A stretch of DNA of 64,000 nucleotides from Aquaspirillum sp. LM1 (lineage in GTDB: Bacteria; Pseudomonadota; Gammaproteobacteria; Burkholderiales; Aquaspirillaceae): contig NZ_CP019509.1 of NCBI RefSeq assembly GCF_002002905.1, forward strand, positions 2,847,001-2,911,000, written 5' to 3'. Below the pieces are notes generated by a model. That model ran no database searches, was not told the DNA's origin, and worked only from the letters and a program-made list of their open reading frames with translations. Position numbers and translations under genes: made by a program. This document shows positions 1 to 9,761 of the stretch, one piece after another (within the stretch, counting starts at the first letter, position 1; each line of letters begins with the position of its first letter).

Positions 1-1
1 G

Positions 2-823
2 GGCTGGGTAGTTTACCTCAGCTCCCCAGGCTATGCGGCGCGGATGCGGCAGAACCTGGCACAAAGCGGCCTGGCCAACGATCCGCACAGCCAGAAACTG
101 CTGCGCCAGGCCATCCGCGCCACCGGCATGGGCGCGATGGAACTGGTGATTGCCTGGGGCAGACCGTCTGCTGCTATCGCCCGACTGGTGAAAAACTGTA
201 ATCATTGGAACATTGTGGAAGAAGCGCTAGCACAAAACAAGGGCATTATTTTTGTCACCCCCCATCTGGGCAACTATGACATTGCCGGGCGTTACCTGTC
301 GCAACGCCTGATGCAGCGTCCACAACCGGTGGAACTGATGGCGATGTACCGCCCCCCCAAGCTGGCCTGGCTGGAGCCGCTGATGAATGCCGGACGGGTA
401 CGTGATGGCGGCAATACCGCGCCCGCCACAGCAGCCGGCGTGCGCATGGTGATGAAAACCCTGAAAGCCCGGCAAACCACCATTATCTTGCCCGATCAGG
501 TACCAGGTCAGGGCGATGGCGTGTGGGCACCGTTTTTTGGCCGCCCAGCCTACACCATGACCCTGGTGCCACGACTGGCCCAAATGGACAATGTGGAAGT
601 GATCCTGTTTTTTGGTCGCCGTCTGGGGTGGGGGCGTGGCTTTGAAGTGGTGTTGCAACGCCTGCCGGAACCCTTCAGTGGCGATAAGGCCGAAGATGGC
701 CGTCGGCTGAATCAGGCGGTGGAAAGCCTGATTCGCCAGGCACCCGCCCAATATCTGTGGAGTTACAACCGTTACAAGACACCAACAGGTGTCACCCCGC
801 CCATGGAAGCCAGTTCATCATGA
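2..823 (+). CDS. LpxL/HtrB-family lipid A acyltransferase, 5' end outside window
   Basis: This protein belongs to the lysophospholipid acyltransferase superfamily that adds secondary acyl chains to Kdo2-lipid A at the inner membrane. The frame is open to the first bases of the window and upstream residues (GWVVYLSSPGYAAR) match the usual N-terminal region of LpxL proteins, so the first methionine at 44 is internal and the true start lies before position 1. The catalytic HX4D motif is visible as HLGNYD, about 82 residues in. The gene overlaps the next acyltransferase gene by four bases (ATGA at 820-823), so the two are probably translationally coupled. A run of seven C residues sits at 352-358. 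Which acyl chain or position it uses cannot be told from sequence. Confidence 0.9.
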   Translation, partial: GWVVYLSSPGYAARMRQNLAQSGLANDPHSQKLLRQAIRATGMGAMELVIAWGRPSAAIARLVKNCNHWNIVEEALAQNKGIIFVTPHLGNYDIAGRYLSQRLMQRPQPVELMAMYRPPKLAWLEPLMNAGRVRDGGNTAPATAAGVRMVMKTLKARQTTIILPDQVPGQGDGVWAPFFGRPAYTMTLVPRLAQMDNVEVILFFGRRLGWGRGFEVVLQRLPEPFSGDKAEDGRRLNQAVESLIRQAPAQYLWSYNRYKTPTGVTPPMEASSS

Positions 824-1680
824 TGCGTCTTGCCATTGCTGTGTTATGGATGCTGCACTGGATGCCGGTGCCAGTACTGGCCGTACTAGGGCGAGTGCTT
901 GGTACCCTGGGCTATTTGCTCGCCCGCGAACGTCGCCGGGTTGGCTTGATCAATCTGCGCCTGTGTTTTCCTCAGCTCAGCCCGCTGGCGCGTCGGCAAA
1001 TCATTTTGCGCCACTGCCAGCATCTGGTTCAATCCATCCTGGAATATGGGGTGGTCTGGTGGGCCAGCCCGACGCGCCTGCGCCGGCTGGTGACGCTGAA
1101 AAACGTTCATTACCTGCACGAACAGGCCCAGCACAATACCATTGTGCTTTACCCGCATTTTGTGGCTTTCGAATTGTGCGCGCTACGGCTGAATCTGGAC
1201 CAGCGGCTGGTCAGCGTGTACTCCAACCAGAAAAACCCGGTGCTCAACGCGCAGATTTATCAGGGACGCAACCGCTTTGACAATGCCAAGATTGTTTCGC
1301 GTCAGGAAGGGCTGCGCTCAATCATCAAGGCCATGCGCGACCATACCCCGTTCTTATACCTGCCCGACCAGGACTTTGGCCCGCGTGACTCGGTGTTTGT
1401 GAAGTTTTTTGCCGAAGATGCCGCCACCATCACCGGATTATCTCGCATCGCCGGGCTGGCCAAGGCCAAGGTGGTTCCCGCCGTGGCGCGCCGGGTGGGC
1501 TTTCGTTATGAGCTGGAATTTTTTCCAGCCTGGGAAAATTTCCCAAGTGATGATCTGGAAGCCGACACCCGACGGATGAATGCCTTTATCGAGCAACAGG
1601 TGCTGGAACAACCGGAACAGTACTTCTGGCTGCACAAACGCTTTAAAACCCGACCGCAAGGCCAACCACGGTTTTATTGA
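820..1680 (+). CDS. LpxL/LpxM-family lipid A acyltransferase
   Basis: Second late acyltransferase of lipid A biosynthesis, 286 residues, close to the family's usual length. I chose the ATG at 820 because it overlaps the preceding stop (ATGA), has GGAAG about 10 bases upstream and gives the hydrophobic N-terminus MMRLAIAVLWML; an upstream in-frame ATG at 757 would lie deep inside the previous gene. The acyltransferase motif is HFVAFE (HX4E). The tandem pair suggests one enzyme for each secondary acylation step, as with the paired HtrB/MsbB enzymes in other proteobacteria. It converges on the DUF2818 gene across about 70 bases with no strong hairpin. Confidence 0.9.
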   Translation: MMRLAIAVLWMLHWMPVPVLAVLGRVLGTLGYLLARERRRVGLINLRLCFPQLSPLARRQIILRHCQHLVQSILEYGVVWWASPTRLRRLVTLKNVHYLHEQAQHNTIVLYPHFVAFELCALRLNLDQRLVSVYSNQKNPVLNAQIYQGRNRFDNAKIVSRQEGLRSIIKAMRDHTPFLYLPDQDFGPRDSVFVKFFAEDAATITGLSRIAGLAKAKVVPAVARRVGFRYELEFFPAWENFPSDDLEADTRRMNAFIEQQVLEQPEQYFWLHKRFKTRPQGQPRFY

Positions 1681-1751
1681 ACCCGCCGCCGCTCAAACCC
1701 TCAGGGGGCTCCCACCAAACACGGGTGCCCTCCCGAGGCCAATCAAGCAGC

Positions 1752-2045
1752 TCAGTTACGCCGACGCCAGAAGAAACGGCCAATAAATCCCGGAAAAGCC
1801 AGCACCAGAAACAAGGCCAGCGTCGTCACATAAAACTGCCATTTTTGCACATGCACTGGCGACACCTGGCTTTCCAGCCCATACGCCAGCCCGCCCACCG
1901 CCAGATAGAGCACACCGAGCTCCAGCAGGCACCAACCTACGTGCTTGTTGCGCACGGTCCAGACGCCAGCCACCTTGCTCAGCACAAAGGGCAGGTTGGC
2001 CGCCAGCGCGGCGCAGAGCAGCACGATTGCCACACGGGTTTCCAT
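1752..2045 (-). CDS. DUF2818 membrane protein at the end of the nuo cluster
   Basis: Small integral membrane protein of 97 residues with about three hydrophobic segments, ending in an arginine-rich tail (FFWRRRN). The start is METRVAIVLL at 2045, preceded by AAAGGAA; a longer frame to 2096 adds an unlikely polar N-terminus. DUF2818 proteins typically follow nuoN in betaproteobacteria, which matches its place here. A role in complex I assembly or membrane support is an inference from position only. A 15-bp perfect hairpin separates it from nuoN, so its expression may be partly uncoupled from the nuo operon. Confidence 0.85.
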   Translation of the reverse strand: METRVAIVLLCAALAANLPFVLSKVAGVWTVRNKHVGWCLLELGVLYLAVGGLAYGLESQVSPVHVQKWQFYVTTLALFLVLAFPGFIGRFFWRRRN

Positions 2046-2071
2046 CACATTCCTTTTCTGTCGCGATAAAC

Positions 2072-2110
2072 AATCATGCCGTCCGGGCTTGCGCACCGGA
2101 CGGCATGATT
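2072..2110 (-). terminator. Hairpin after nuoN, possible nuo terminator
   Basis: A perfect 15-bp inverted repeat (2072-2086 against 2096-2110) with a 9-base loop lies between nuoN and the DUF2818 gene. On the minus strand it is followed by GTTTATC, a weak U tract, so it may be a leaky terminator or an mRNA 3'-end stabiliser rather than a full stop. Confidence 0.55.
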
Positions 2111-2144
2111 CAGATTGCCTGTTTCGCAGAAAGTGCCCTGCGAC

Positions 2145-3602
2145 TTACAGCACCTGCAAGGACTGCTTCATGGCTTCGACGCACAGCGCATACAAGCCAT
2201 CCGGCACCACACCCAGCACCAGCAGGGCAATGGCATTAACCGACAGCACCACGCGCATGTCCATGCCCACCTGACCCACCGGTTCAGCATCGCTGGCTTC
2301 GTCAAAGTACATGGCCTTGACCACACGCAGGTAGTAGAACGCGCCAATCAGCGAGAACACCACACCGACCACCGCCAGCCAGATCAGGCCAATGTCGACC
2401 ACCGACTTGAGCACCGCCAGCTTGGCGTTGAAACCCACCATCGGCGGAATGCCGGCCATGGAGAACATCACCACCAGCATCAGGAAGGCATACCAGCTGT
2501 TTTTACGGTTCAGGCCTTTCAGGTCATCCAGCGTTTCGCAGTCTACCCCGGCGCGCGACAGCAGCAGCAGGATGCCGAAGCCAGCCAGCGCCATCAGCAC
2601 ATAAGACACCGCATAGAACAGCGATGCGCTCAGGCCTGCCGGCGTGCCGGCCAGAATGCCCAGCACCAGAAAACCCATATGGGAAATGGTCGAGTAGGCC
2701 AGCATCCGCTTCAGATTGGTCTGGGCAATGGCGGTCAGGTTACCGATGGCCATCGACAGCACAGCCAGGATGATCAGCATGCCCTGCCATTGCACCAGCA
2801 GCGGCTCCAGACCTTGCGACAGGATGCGCACGACAAACACAAAGGCCGCCAGTTTCGGTGCCCCGCCAATCAGCAGGGTGACAGCCGTCGGCGCGCCCTG
2901 ATACACGTCAGGCACCCACATGTGGAACGGTACCGCACCCAGCTTGAACGCCAGACCCGCCACGATGAACACCAGACCAAACAGCGCCAGGGTCATGTTG
3001 GCCGAGCCGCCAGCCAGGGAAGCCGCAATCTTGGCAATGTCCAGCGTACCGGTGGCACCGTAGATCATCGACATGCCGTACAGCAGCATCCCCGACGCCA
3101 GTGCGCCCAGCACAAAGTACTTCATCGCAGCCTCGGTGGCAGGCACCGACCCCCGACGCAACGCCACCAGCGCATACAGCGCCAGCGACATCAGTTCCAG
3201 CCCCATGTACAGGGTCAGAAAGTGGTGAGCCGAGACCATCACCATCATGCCCAGCAGGGCAAACAGCGACAGGGTGAAGAACTCGCCATTATAGAAGCCA
3301 CGGTCGGCAATATAGCGGCGCGAGTACACCAGCGTGGCGGCAGTGGCGGCATACATCGCCACCTTGATCAGATCCGCCATCGGGTCATCGACAAACATGT
3401 CACTCAGGGTGAGCACCGGGTACGGCAGGGAGGTGCTCAGGGTAATCACTGCACAGCCTGCCAGGGTCAGCAGCGACAGCAGGTAGGTAATCCCACGTTT
3501 TTCATCGGGGATAAAGAGGTCCAGCACCAGGATGACCGAGACTGCCGCGAGAAGGAATATCTCGGGCAATGCCGGCATCAGGTTCAAATCAGCCCAAGTC
3601 AT
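2145..3602 (-). CDS. nuoN: NADH-quinone oxidoreductase subunit N
   Basis: Antiporter-like membrane subunit of complex I, 485 residues, with about 14 hydrophobic segments across the whole protein. It belongs to the proton-pumping arm and is related to NuoM and NuoL. Recognisable family stretches are the [16 protein letters not shown] region of transmembrane helices 7-8, with the essential lysine, and [16 protein letters not shown] near the C-terminus. The start lies 18 bases after the nuoM stop. It is the last nuo subunit gene of the operon. Confidence 0.97.
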   Translation of the reverse strand: MTWADLNLMPALPEIFLLAAVSVILVLDLFIPDEKRGITYLLSLLTLAGCAVITLSTSLPYPVLTLSDMFVDDPMADLIKVAMYAATAATLVYSRRYIADRGFYNGEFFTLSLFALLGMMVMVSAHHFLTLYMGLELMSLALYALVALRRGSVPATEAAMKYFVLGALASGMLLYGMSMIYGATGTLDIAKIAASLAGGSANMTLALFGLVFIVAGLAFKLGAVPFHMWVPDVYQGAPTAVTLLIGGAPKLAAFVFVVRILSQGLEPLLVQWQGMLIILAVLSMAIGNLTAIAQTNLKRMLAYSTISHMGFLVLGILAGTPAGLSASLFYAVSYVLMALAGFGILLLLSRAGVDCETLDDLKGLNRKNSWYAFLMLVVMFSMAGIPPMVGFNAKLAVLKSVVDIGLIWLAVVGVVFSLIGAFYYLRVVKAMYFDEASDAEPVGQVGMDMRVVLSVNAIALLVLGVVPDGLYALCVEAMKQSLQVL

Positions 3603-3620
3603 CGTGATTCTTTCCTCTTC

Positions 3621-5117
3621 TTATTGCAGTTTGCTGTGCGCCACATGGGCGATCAGATCGTTAACCGAGAGGTGCATCTTGGACACGAACAGGTCAGGCA
3701 ACAGACCCATGCCCAGCACAGCGACAGCCAGGATGGCCAGCACGAGGAACTCACGCTTGTTGACATCCTCCATCTCACCCACATGCGAATTGGCCACGTC
3801 GCCAAAGATTACCCGCTTGTACATCCACAGCGTGTAAGCCGCACCAAAAATCAGCGTGGTTGCCGCCGCAGCCGCCACCCAGAAGTTCACCTGCACTGCG
3901 CCCATGATGACCATGAACTCGCCAACAAAACCACTGGTCGCCGGCAGGCCGGAGTTGGCCATGGCAAACAGCATGAAGAAGGCGGCAAAAATCGGCATCT
4001 TGTTGGCCACACCGCCGTAATCGGCGATATTGCGCGAGTGCAGACGGTCATACATCACGCCGATACACATAAACATTGCGGCAGACACAAAACCGTGCGA
4101 CACCATCTGCACCAGCGCGCCTTCCAGCGCCCACTGGTTCAGCGAGTTGCCGGCAAACAGGAACATGCCCAGGGTGACAAAACCCATGTGCGAGATCGAC
4201 GAGTACGCCACCAGTTTCTTCATGTCGGTCTGCACCAGCGCCACCAGACCGATATACACCACCGCCACCAGCGACAGGGCAATCATGATCGGTGCCACTT
4301 CACGCGAGGCATCCGGCAGAATCGGCAAGGCAAACCGCAGGAAACCGTAGGCACCAATCTTCAGGGTGATGGCAGCCAGCACCATCGAGCCCCCGGTCGG
4401 CGCTTCGACGTGAGCATCCGGCAGCCAGGTATGCACCGGCCACATCGGCACCTTCACCGCAAACGACAGGAAGAAGGCGACAAACAGGGTGAGCTGCACC
4501 GACAGCGGAATCACCAGGGTGTGGAACTTGAGGATTTCAAAGCTCTTGCCTGCCAGGTGATACAGGTAGATGAACGCCACCAGCATCAGCAGGGAACCCA
4601 GCAGGGTATACAGGAAGAACTTGATCGACGCATACACCCGGCGCGGACCACCCCAGATACCGATGATCAGGTACATCGGAATCAGCATGGCTTCAAAGAA
4701 CACGTAGAACAGGATCGCATCGAGTGCGGCAAACGCACCGTTGATCAGGCCCGACATGATCAGGAAGGCAGCCATGTACTGCGCCACACGGCTCTGGATG
4801 ACCTGCCAGCCAGTCAGCACCACCAGCATGGTGGTGAAACTGTTGAGCACCACGAACAGCATCGAAATGCCGTCCACGCCCAGATGGTAATTAATGTTCA
4901 GGCTGGCAATCCATGGGGTGTTCTCCACGAATTGCATGCCACCGTTCAGCGACTGGAAGCCGGTAAACAAGGGAAGGGAGACGACAAAACCGGCCAGCGA
5001 GCCCAGCAGCGCAATCCAGCGCGCCAGACCGGCATTCTTGTCCCCTCCTGTTGCCAGCACCAGCAACCCGGCCACGATAGGCGTCCAGATTGCCAGACTT
5101 AACAGATTCTCAACCAT
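3621..5117 (-). CDS. nuoM: NADH-quinone oxidoreductase subunit M
   Basis: Antiporter-like subunit of complex I, 498 residues, polytopic throughout. Family signatures include the MPWPVHTWLPDAHVEAP-type segment and DMKKLVAYSSISHMGFV, holding the lysines thought to take part in proton transfer, and SGLPATSGFVGEF near the C-terminus. The conserved glutamate lies in the FYVFFEAMLIPMYL helix. It sits between nuoL and nuoN in standard order, with gaps of 42 and 18 bases. Confidence 0.97.
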   Translation of the reverse strand: MVENLLSLAIWTPIVAGLLVLATGGDKNAGLARWIALLGSLAGFVVSLPLFTGFQSLNGGMQFVENTPWIASLNINYHLGVDGISMLFVVLNSFTTMLVVLTGWQVIQSRVAQYMAAFLIMSGLINGAFAALDAILFYVFFEAMLIPMYLIIGIWGGPRRVYASIKFFLYTLLGSLLMLVAFIYLYHLAGKSFEILKFHTLVIPLSVQLTLFVAFFLSFAVKVPMWPVHTWLPDAHVEAPTGGSMVLAAITLKIGAYGFLRFALPILPDASREVAPIMIALSLVAVVYIGLVALVQTDMKKLVAYSSISHMGFVTLGMFLFAGNSLNQWALEGALVQMVSHGFVSAAMFMCIGVMYDRLHSRNIADYGGVANKMPIFAAFFMLFAMANSGLPATSGFVGEFMVIMGAVQVNFWVAAAAATTLIFGAAYTLWMYKRVIFGDVANSHVGEMEDVNKREFLVLAILAVAVLGMGLLPDLFVSKMHLSVNDLIAHVAHSKLQ

Positions 5118-5159
5118 AAGCCCAACCTAACTGTTTTTCTGAATGTATCCGTTGGCATC

Positions 5160-7172
5160 TCAGTGAGCGATCAGGTTCGCAAACCAGATTGTCATGAGAC
5201 CAAGAACGCCAATAATCATCGCAGTGGCATAGCTGTAAATGAAGCCAGTTTGCAGCTTGCGCACCACGGCCGAGAACACGCCGACCAGCTTGGCCGTACC
5301 GTTGACCAGACCATCAATCAGCAGTCGATCCACCGCCCACAGCACCGAACCCAGGCCACGCGAGCCCTTGGCAAAGACGGCAAAGTAAAGGTCGTCCATG
5401 TAATACTTGTTTTCCAGCAGGGTATGCACGGCACCCAGCTTGGACTTGATCGCGGCAGGAATCTGCGGGGCCTTCAGGTAGAAGAACCACGCGGTCACCA
5501 CACCACCCAGCGCCAGCCAGAACGGCAGGGTGCTCAGAGCATGGGTGGCCATGCCGGCAGCACCATGGAATTCATGCGCCAGCTCTTCCATCACCGGATG
5601 TGCGTGATGATTGACGAAGATCACGTTTTTGAAGAAATCGCCAAACAGCATCGGCTCAATCGCGATGTAGCCAATGATCACCGACGGAATCGCCAGCAAC
5701 ACCAGCGGCAGGGTCACCACCCACGGCGATTCGTGCGGCACATGGGCATGACCGTGGCCGTGATCATCGTGATGGCCATGATGGTCATCATGATGGGCAT
5801 GACGGAAACGCTCTTCCCCGTGGAACACCAGGAAGTACATGCGGAACGAGTAGAACGCGGTGATGAACACCCCGGCCACCACCGAGAAGTAGGCAAAGCT
5901 GCTACCCGGAATATGCGAGGCGGCCACGGCTTCGATGATCGAATCCTTGGAGTAGAAACCGGCAAAGAACGGCGTGCCAATCAGCGCCAGCGAACCCAGC
6001 AGCGAGGTGATCCAGGTAATCGGCATGTACTTGTACAGGCCGCCCATGCGACGCATGTCCTGCTCGTGGTGCATGCCCATGATCACCGAACCGGCCCCCA
6101 GGAACAGCAGCGCCTTGAAGAAGGCGTGCGTCATCAGGTGGAACACAGCCACCGGGTAGGCAGACACGCCCAGGGCAACGGTCATGTAACCCAGCTGCGA
6201 CAGCGTGGAGTAAGCCACCACCCGCTTGATGTCGTTCTGGATGATGCCCAGGAAGCCCATGAACAGCGCAGTAATCGAACCAATCACCAGGATGAAGGAC
6301 AGCGCGGTGTCGGACAGCTCGAACAGCGGGCTCATGCGCGACACCATGAAGATCCCTGCCGTCACCATGGTGGCAGCGTGAATCAGCGCGGAAATCGGGG
6401 TCGGGCCTTCCATCGAATCCGGCAGCCAGACATGCAACGGAAACTGTGCGGATTTACCCATCGCGCCGATGAACAGCAGGATGCAGGTCACCGTCATCAG
6501 CGACCATTCAACGCCAGGGAAAATTTGCACAGTCTGCGTCGCCAGTTTCGGCGCGGCAGCAAAGACATCGGCGTAGTGCAGCGAGCCGCCGAAGTAGGCC
6601 AGCACCATGCCAATGCCGAGCAGGAAACCAAAGTCACCCACCCGGTTGACCAGGAAGGCCTTCAGGTTGGCAAATACGGCAGTGGGTTTCTTGAACCAGA
6701 AACCAATCAGCAGATACGACACCAGACCCACTGCTTCCCAACCGAAGAACAGCTGGATGAAGTTGTTGCTCATCACCAGCATCAGCATGGAGAAGGTAAA
6801 CAGCGAGATATAGCTGAAGAACCGTTGATAGCCCGGATCTTCATGCATGTAGCCAATGGTGTAGATATGCACCATCAGCGACACGCTGGTGACCACCACC
6901 ATCATCATGGCGGTGAGGTTGTCGATCAGGAAGCCGACCGAATATTCAATGCCACCCACCGTCAGCCAGGTATATACCGGGCCGTCGAATGTGGGGGCGC
7001 CATTTAACAGGCCGTTGAGGACGTAGACAGCGCCAACCGCAGACACTGCCACACCAGTAATGGTGACAATGTGCGCGGCAACACGGCCGATCGCCCAACC
7101 CAATAACCCCGCAATGGCCGAGCCCGCAAGGGGCGCCAGCGCAATCAGCAGGTACAAGCTTTTCATTTCCAT
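5160..7172 (-). CDS. nuoL: NADH-quinone oxidoreductase subunit L with His-rich loop
   Basis: Distal antiporter-like subunit of complex I, about 670 residues. I chose ATG at 7172 (MEMKSLYLL) because AAAGAAG lies upstream; the ATG at 7166 is also possible, and a longer frame to 7241 overlaps nuoK. Conserved stretches include FPLHVWLPDSMEGPTPISALIHAATMVTAG and DIKRVVAYSTLSQLGYM. The long C-terminal lateral-helix region typical of NuoL is present. Unusually, a loop between transmembrane segments (bases 5740-5815) is extremely rich in histidine and aspartate (HHDDHHGHHDDHGHGHAH), which might bind metal. Confidence 0.96.
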   Translation of the reverse strand: MEMKSLYLLIALAPLAGSAIAGLLGWAIGRVAAHIVTITGVAVSAVGAVYVLNGLLNGAPTFDGPVYTWLTVGGIEYSVGFLIDNLTAMMMVVVTSVSLMVHIYTIGYMHEDPGYQRFFSYISLFTFSMLMLVMSNNFIQLFFGWEAVGLVSYLLIGFWFKKPTAVFANLKAFLVNRVGDFGFLLGIGMVLAYFGGSLHYADVFAAAPKLATQTVQIFPGVEWSLMTVTCILLFIGAMGKSAQFPLHVWLPDSMEGPTPISALIHAATMVTAGIFMVSRMSPLFELSDTALSFILVIGSITALFMGFLGIIQNDIKRVVAYSTLSQLGYMTVALGVSAYPVAVFHLMTHAFFKALLFLGAGSVIMGMHHEQDMRRMGGLYKYMPITWITSLLGSLALIGTPFFAGFYSKDSIIEAVAASHIPGSSFAYFSVVAGVFITAFYSFRMYFLVFHGEERFRHAHHDDHHGHHDDHGHGHAHVPHESPWVVTLPLVLLAIPSVIIGYIAIEPMLFGDFFKNVIFVNHHAHPVMEELAHEFHGAAGMATHALSTLPFWLALGGVVTAWFFYLKAPQIPAAIKSKLGAVHTLLENKYYMDDLYFAVFAKGSRGLGSVLWAVDRLLIDGLVNGTAKLVGVFSAVVRKLQTGFIYSYATAMIIGVLGLMTIWFANLIAH

Positions 7173-7209
7173 GCTTATCGAGCTTCTTTTCAAGGATTCC
7201 GGTTGGTCT

Positions 7210-7515
7210 TTAGCCTTTGAGGCTGCCCAGGTCTTCAACATTGATCGTGCGCAGATTCCGGAACAACACCACCAGAATGGCCAAGCCGATCGCCGACTCG
7301 GCCGCAGCCACCGTCAGGATGAAGAACACGAAGATCTGACCCGCAGTGTCGGACAGATAGTGCGAAAACGCGATGAAGTTGTAATTCACGGCGAGCAACA
7401 TCAGCTCGATCGCCATCAACAGCACAATCACATTCTTGCGGTTCAGAAAAATACCTAGCACGCTGATCGCGAACAGAATCGCGGCGAGCACCAGGTAATG
7501 CGTCAGAGTCAACAC
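7210..7515 (-). CDS. nuoK: NADH-quinone oxidoreductase subunit K
   Basis: Small membrane subunit of complex I, 101 residues, the normal length, with three transmembrane helices. It has the conserved glutamate-bearing helix ([21 protein letters not shown]) needed for proton translocation and a second acidic residue in the [13 protein letters not shown] helix. The gene lies between nuoJ and nuoL in standard order, 35 bases after nuoJ. Confidence 0.97.
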   Translation of the reverse strand: MLTLTHYLVLAAILFAISVLGIFLNRKNVIVLLMAIELMLLAVNYNFIAFSHYLSDTAGQIFVFFILTVAAAESAIGLAILVVLFRNLRTINVEDLGSLKG

Positions 7516-7550
7516 GGTACCCCCTTTGCTTGGATTAGGGCTTGCTGCGG

Positions 7551-8198
7551 TCAGGCCGCTGCGTTGTTGTCGTTATCGGTTTCACCACCGCGCTCGACGC
7601 GGGGTTCGGCTGCCATCTTGACCATACGGATACGATCATTGCGACGGACTTTCACCTGTTCTGCCGGATCCACCCACTTGTTGTCCTTGCGCTTGCGCAT
7701 GGTCAGCGCAATGGCGGCGACAATGGCCAGCAGCAGCAGCACGGCGGCCAGTTCAAACGGATACAGGTAAGTGGTGTAAATCTGGCGACCCAGGTCCTTG
7801 ACGTTGCTGTAGTCGGCAGCCAGGGCGGCCGGCTCCTTGAAGTTGCTCAGACCCACGTCCGGGCTGACCAGAATCAGGGTCATCTCGGCCACCATGATGG
7901 CAGCTACCGTGCCGGCCAGCGGCAGGTTGCGCCAGAAGCCTTCGCGCAGTTTCTCGAAGTTGATGTCCAGCATCATCACCACAAACAGGAACAGCACCAT
8001 CACCGCGCCGACATACACCAGCACCAGCGCAATGGCGAGGAACTCGGACTGCAGCAGCAGCCAGTGCCCCGACGCGGTAAAGAACGCCAGCACCAGAAAC
8101 AGGGCTGCATGCACCGGGTTTTTAGCCGTGATCACCCGCACCCCGGAAAACAGCAGGATGGCGGAGAGCACATAGAAGACAACTGCTTGGAACGACAT
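7551..8198 (-). CDS. nuoJ: NADH-quinone oxidoreductase subunit J
   Basis: Membrane subunit of complex I, 215 residues, with five hydrophobic segments in the N-terminal 165 residues followed by a charged cytoplasmic tail rich in basic and acidic residues. The [16 protein letters not shown] segment matches the helix 3 region of NuoJ that carries a pi-bulge. It starts nine bases after the nuoI stop, consistent with tight co-translation in the nuo operon. Confidence 0.96.
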   Translation of the reverse strand: MSFQAVVFYVLSAILLFSGVRVITAKNPVHAALFLVLAFFTASGHWLLLQSEFLAIALVLVYVGAVMVLFLFVVMMLDINFEKLREGFWRNLPLAGTVAAIMVAEMTLILVSPDVGLSNFKEPAALAADYSNVKDLGRQIYTTYLYPFELAAVLLLLAIVAAIALTMRKRKDNKWVDPAEQVKVRRNDRIRMVKMAAEPRVERGGETDNDNNAAA

Positions 8199-8207
8199 GC
8201 GGCCCCC

Positions 8208-8696
8208 TTAACGGTACTTGGCGTCGAGCTCGCGGTTTTTCGCGATCTCGGCTTCATATTTGTCACCCACGGCCAGCAGCATCTGCTTGGTGTAGTACAG
8301 GTCACCGCGCTTGTCCCCGTGGTATTCGAGAATGTGGGTTTCCACAATCGAATCCACCGGGCAGGATTCTTCGCAGAACCCGCAGAAAATGCATTTGGTC
8401 AGGTCGATTTCATAACGCGAGGTGCGGCGGGTGCCGTCATCGCGCTGCTCGGACTCGATGGTGATCGCCATGGCCGGGCAGACCGCTTCGCACAGCTTAC
8501 AGGCGATACAACGCTCTTCCCCGTTGGGGTAGCGCCGTTGCGCATGCAGGCCACGAAAACGCGGACTTTGCGGCGTTTTTTCTTCCGGAAACTGCACAGT
8601 AATCTTGCGCTGGAAGAAATGACGACCGGTCAACGCCAGGCCCTTGACGAGCTCGACGAGCAGGAATGTCTTGAAAAAATTACGGATCGTTTCCAT
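8208..8696 (-). CDS. nuoI: NADH-quinone oxidoreductase subunit I
   Basis: Peripheral-arm ferredoxin-like subunit carrying clusters N6a and N6b, 162 residues from the ATG at 8696 ([13 protein letters not shown]). A GTG three codons upstream (8705) is an alternative. The two 8Fe ferredoxin motifs are clear: [12 protein letters not shown] and [12 protein letters not shown]. The N-terminal amphipathic segment would anchor the subunit against NuoH. It passes electrons from NuoG/NuoC-D side clusters towards NuoB. Confidence 0.96.
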   Translation of the reverse strand: METIRNFFKTFLLVELVKGLALTGRHFFQRKITVQFPEEKTPQSPRFRGLHAQRRYPNGEERCIACKLCEAVCPAMAITIESEQRDDGTRRTSRYEIDLTKCIFCGFCEESCPVDSIVETHILEYHGDKRGDLYYTKQMLLAVGDKYEAEIAKNRELDAKYR

Positions 8697-8712
8697 GCCA
8701 CTCACTTACCGG

Positions 8713-9759
8713 TTATTTCCACAGCGTGTACGGGGACATCATCCAGAAACCGACGACAACCAGCCACACCAAGGTCACAGGGATGAACACTTTCCAGCCC
8801 AGACGCATGATCTGGTCATAGCGGTAACGCGGGAAGGTTGCGCGGAACCACAGGAAGCAGAAGAGGATGAACGCAGCCTTGATCGCCAGCCAGTGGAAGC
8901 CGCTGGCACCCAGCACCGGAATCGAAGCCGGGAACGGCGACAGCCAGCCGCCCAGGAACATCAGCGCGGTCATCACAGCAATCAAAATCATGTTGGCGTA
9001 TTCGGCCAGGAAGAACACTGCAAACGCCATGCCCGAGTATTCCACATGGAAACCGGCCACAATTTCGGATTCCCCTTCGGCCACGTCAAACGGTGCCCGG
9101 TTGGTTTCCGCCACCCCGGAAATCAGGTAGACCAGAAACATCGGGAACAACGGCAGCCAGTTCCACGACAATACCGAACCGCCGGCAATGCCCTGACCCT
9201 GCTGATTGACGATTTCCACCAGGTTGAGCGAGCCGGACAGCATCAGCACCCCAACCAGGGCAAAACCCATGGCGATTTCGTAGGACACGATCTGGGCGGC
9301 AGAACGCAGCGCCCCCAGAAAGGCGTATTTGGAGTTGGACGCCCAACCAGCAATGATCACCCCATACACGCCCATCGAGGTAATGGCCATGATGTACAGC
9401 AGCGAGGCATCGATATTGGCCAGCACCAGTTCCGGCATGAACGGTACCACGGCCCAGGCCGCCAGCGCCGGACCGATGGACAGCACCGGGCCGATCAGGA
9501 ACAAGGTCTTGTTGGCCTTGGTCGGCAGAATGATTTCCTTCAGCATCAGCTTCAGGCCATCAGCAATCGGCTGCAGCAGGCCTTTCGGACCCACCCGGTT
9601 CGGGCCGATCCGGATCTGCATGTAGCCAATCACCTTGCGTTCCGCCAGGGTCAGGTAGGCCACGGCCCCCATCATCGGGGCCACAATTGCCACGATTTTC
9701 AGCACGGTCCATACCGTCAGACCGGCATCCAATCCGAGGAGGTTCTGTAGGAATTCCAT
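8713..9759 (-). CDS. nuoH: NADH-quinone oxidoreductase subunit H
   Basis: Membrane subunit that helps form the quinone-binding cavity, 348 residues with eight or nine hydrophobic segments. Conserved features include [20 protein letters not shown] near the N-terminus, and [24 protein letters not shown], the acidic loop lining the quinone channel. It starts two bases before the nuoG stop boundary (gap of two bases), so the genes are tightly packed. Confidence 0.97.
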   Translation of the reverse strand: MEFLQNLLGLDAGLTVWTVLKIVAIVAPMMGAVAYLTLAERKVIGYMQIRIGPNRVGPKGLLQPIADGLKLMLKEIILPTKANKTLFLIGPVLSIGPALAAWAVVPFMPELVLANIDASLLYIMAITSMGVYGVIIAGWASNSKYAFLGALRSAAQIVSYEIAMGFALVGVLMLSGSLNLVEIVNQQGQGIAGGSVLSWNWLPLFPMFLVYLISGVAETNRAPFDVAEGESEIVAGFHVEYSGMAFAVFFLAEYANMILIAVMTALMFLGGWLSPFPASIPVLGASGFHWLAIKAAFILFCFLWFRATFPRYRYDQIMRLGWKVFIPVTLVWLVVVGFWMMSPYTLWK

Positions 9760-9761
9760 CG

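Noticed and set aside
352-358. Seven-C tract in the first acyltransferase as a phase-variation switch
   Set aside because: Seven bases is short for slippage control in this setting, and the frame is intact; no evidence of variation.
2115-5102. A 995-codon open frame on the plus strand opposite nuoN and nuoM
   Set aside because: It is antisense to two intact, recognisable genes, is rich in His, Gln and Arg as expected for the reverse of membrane-protein codons, and matches no family.
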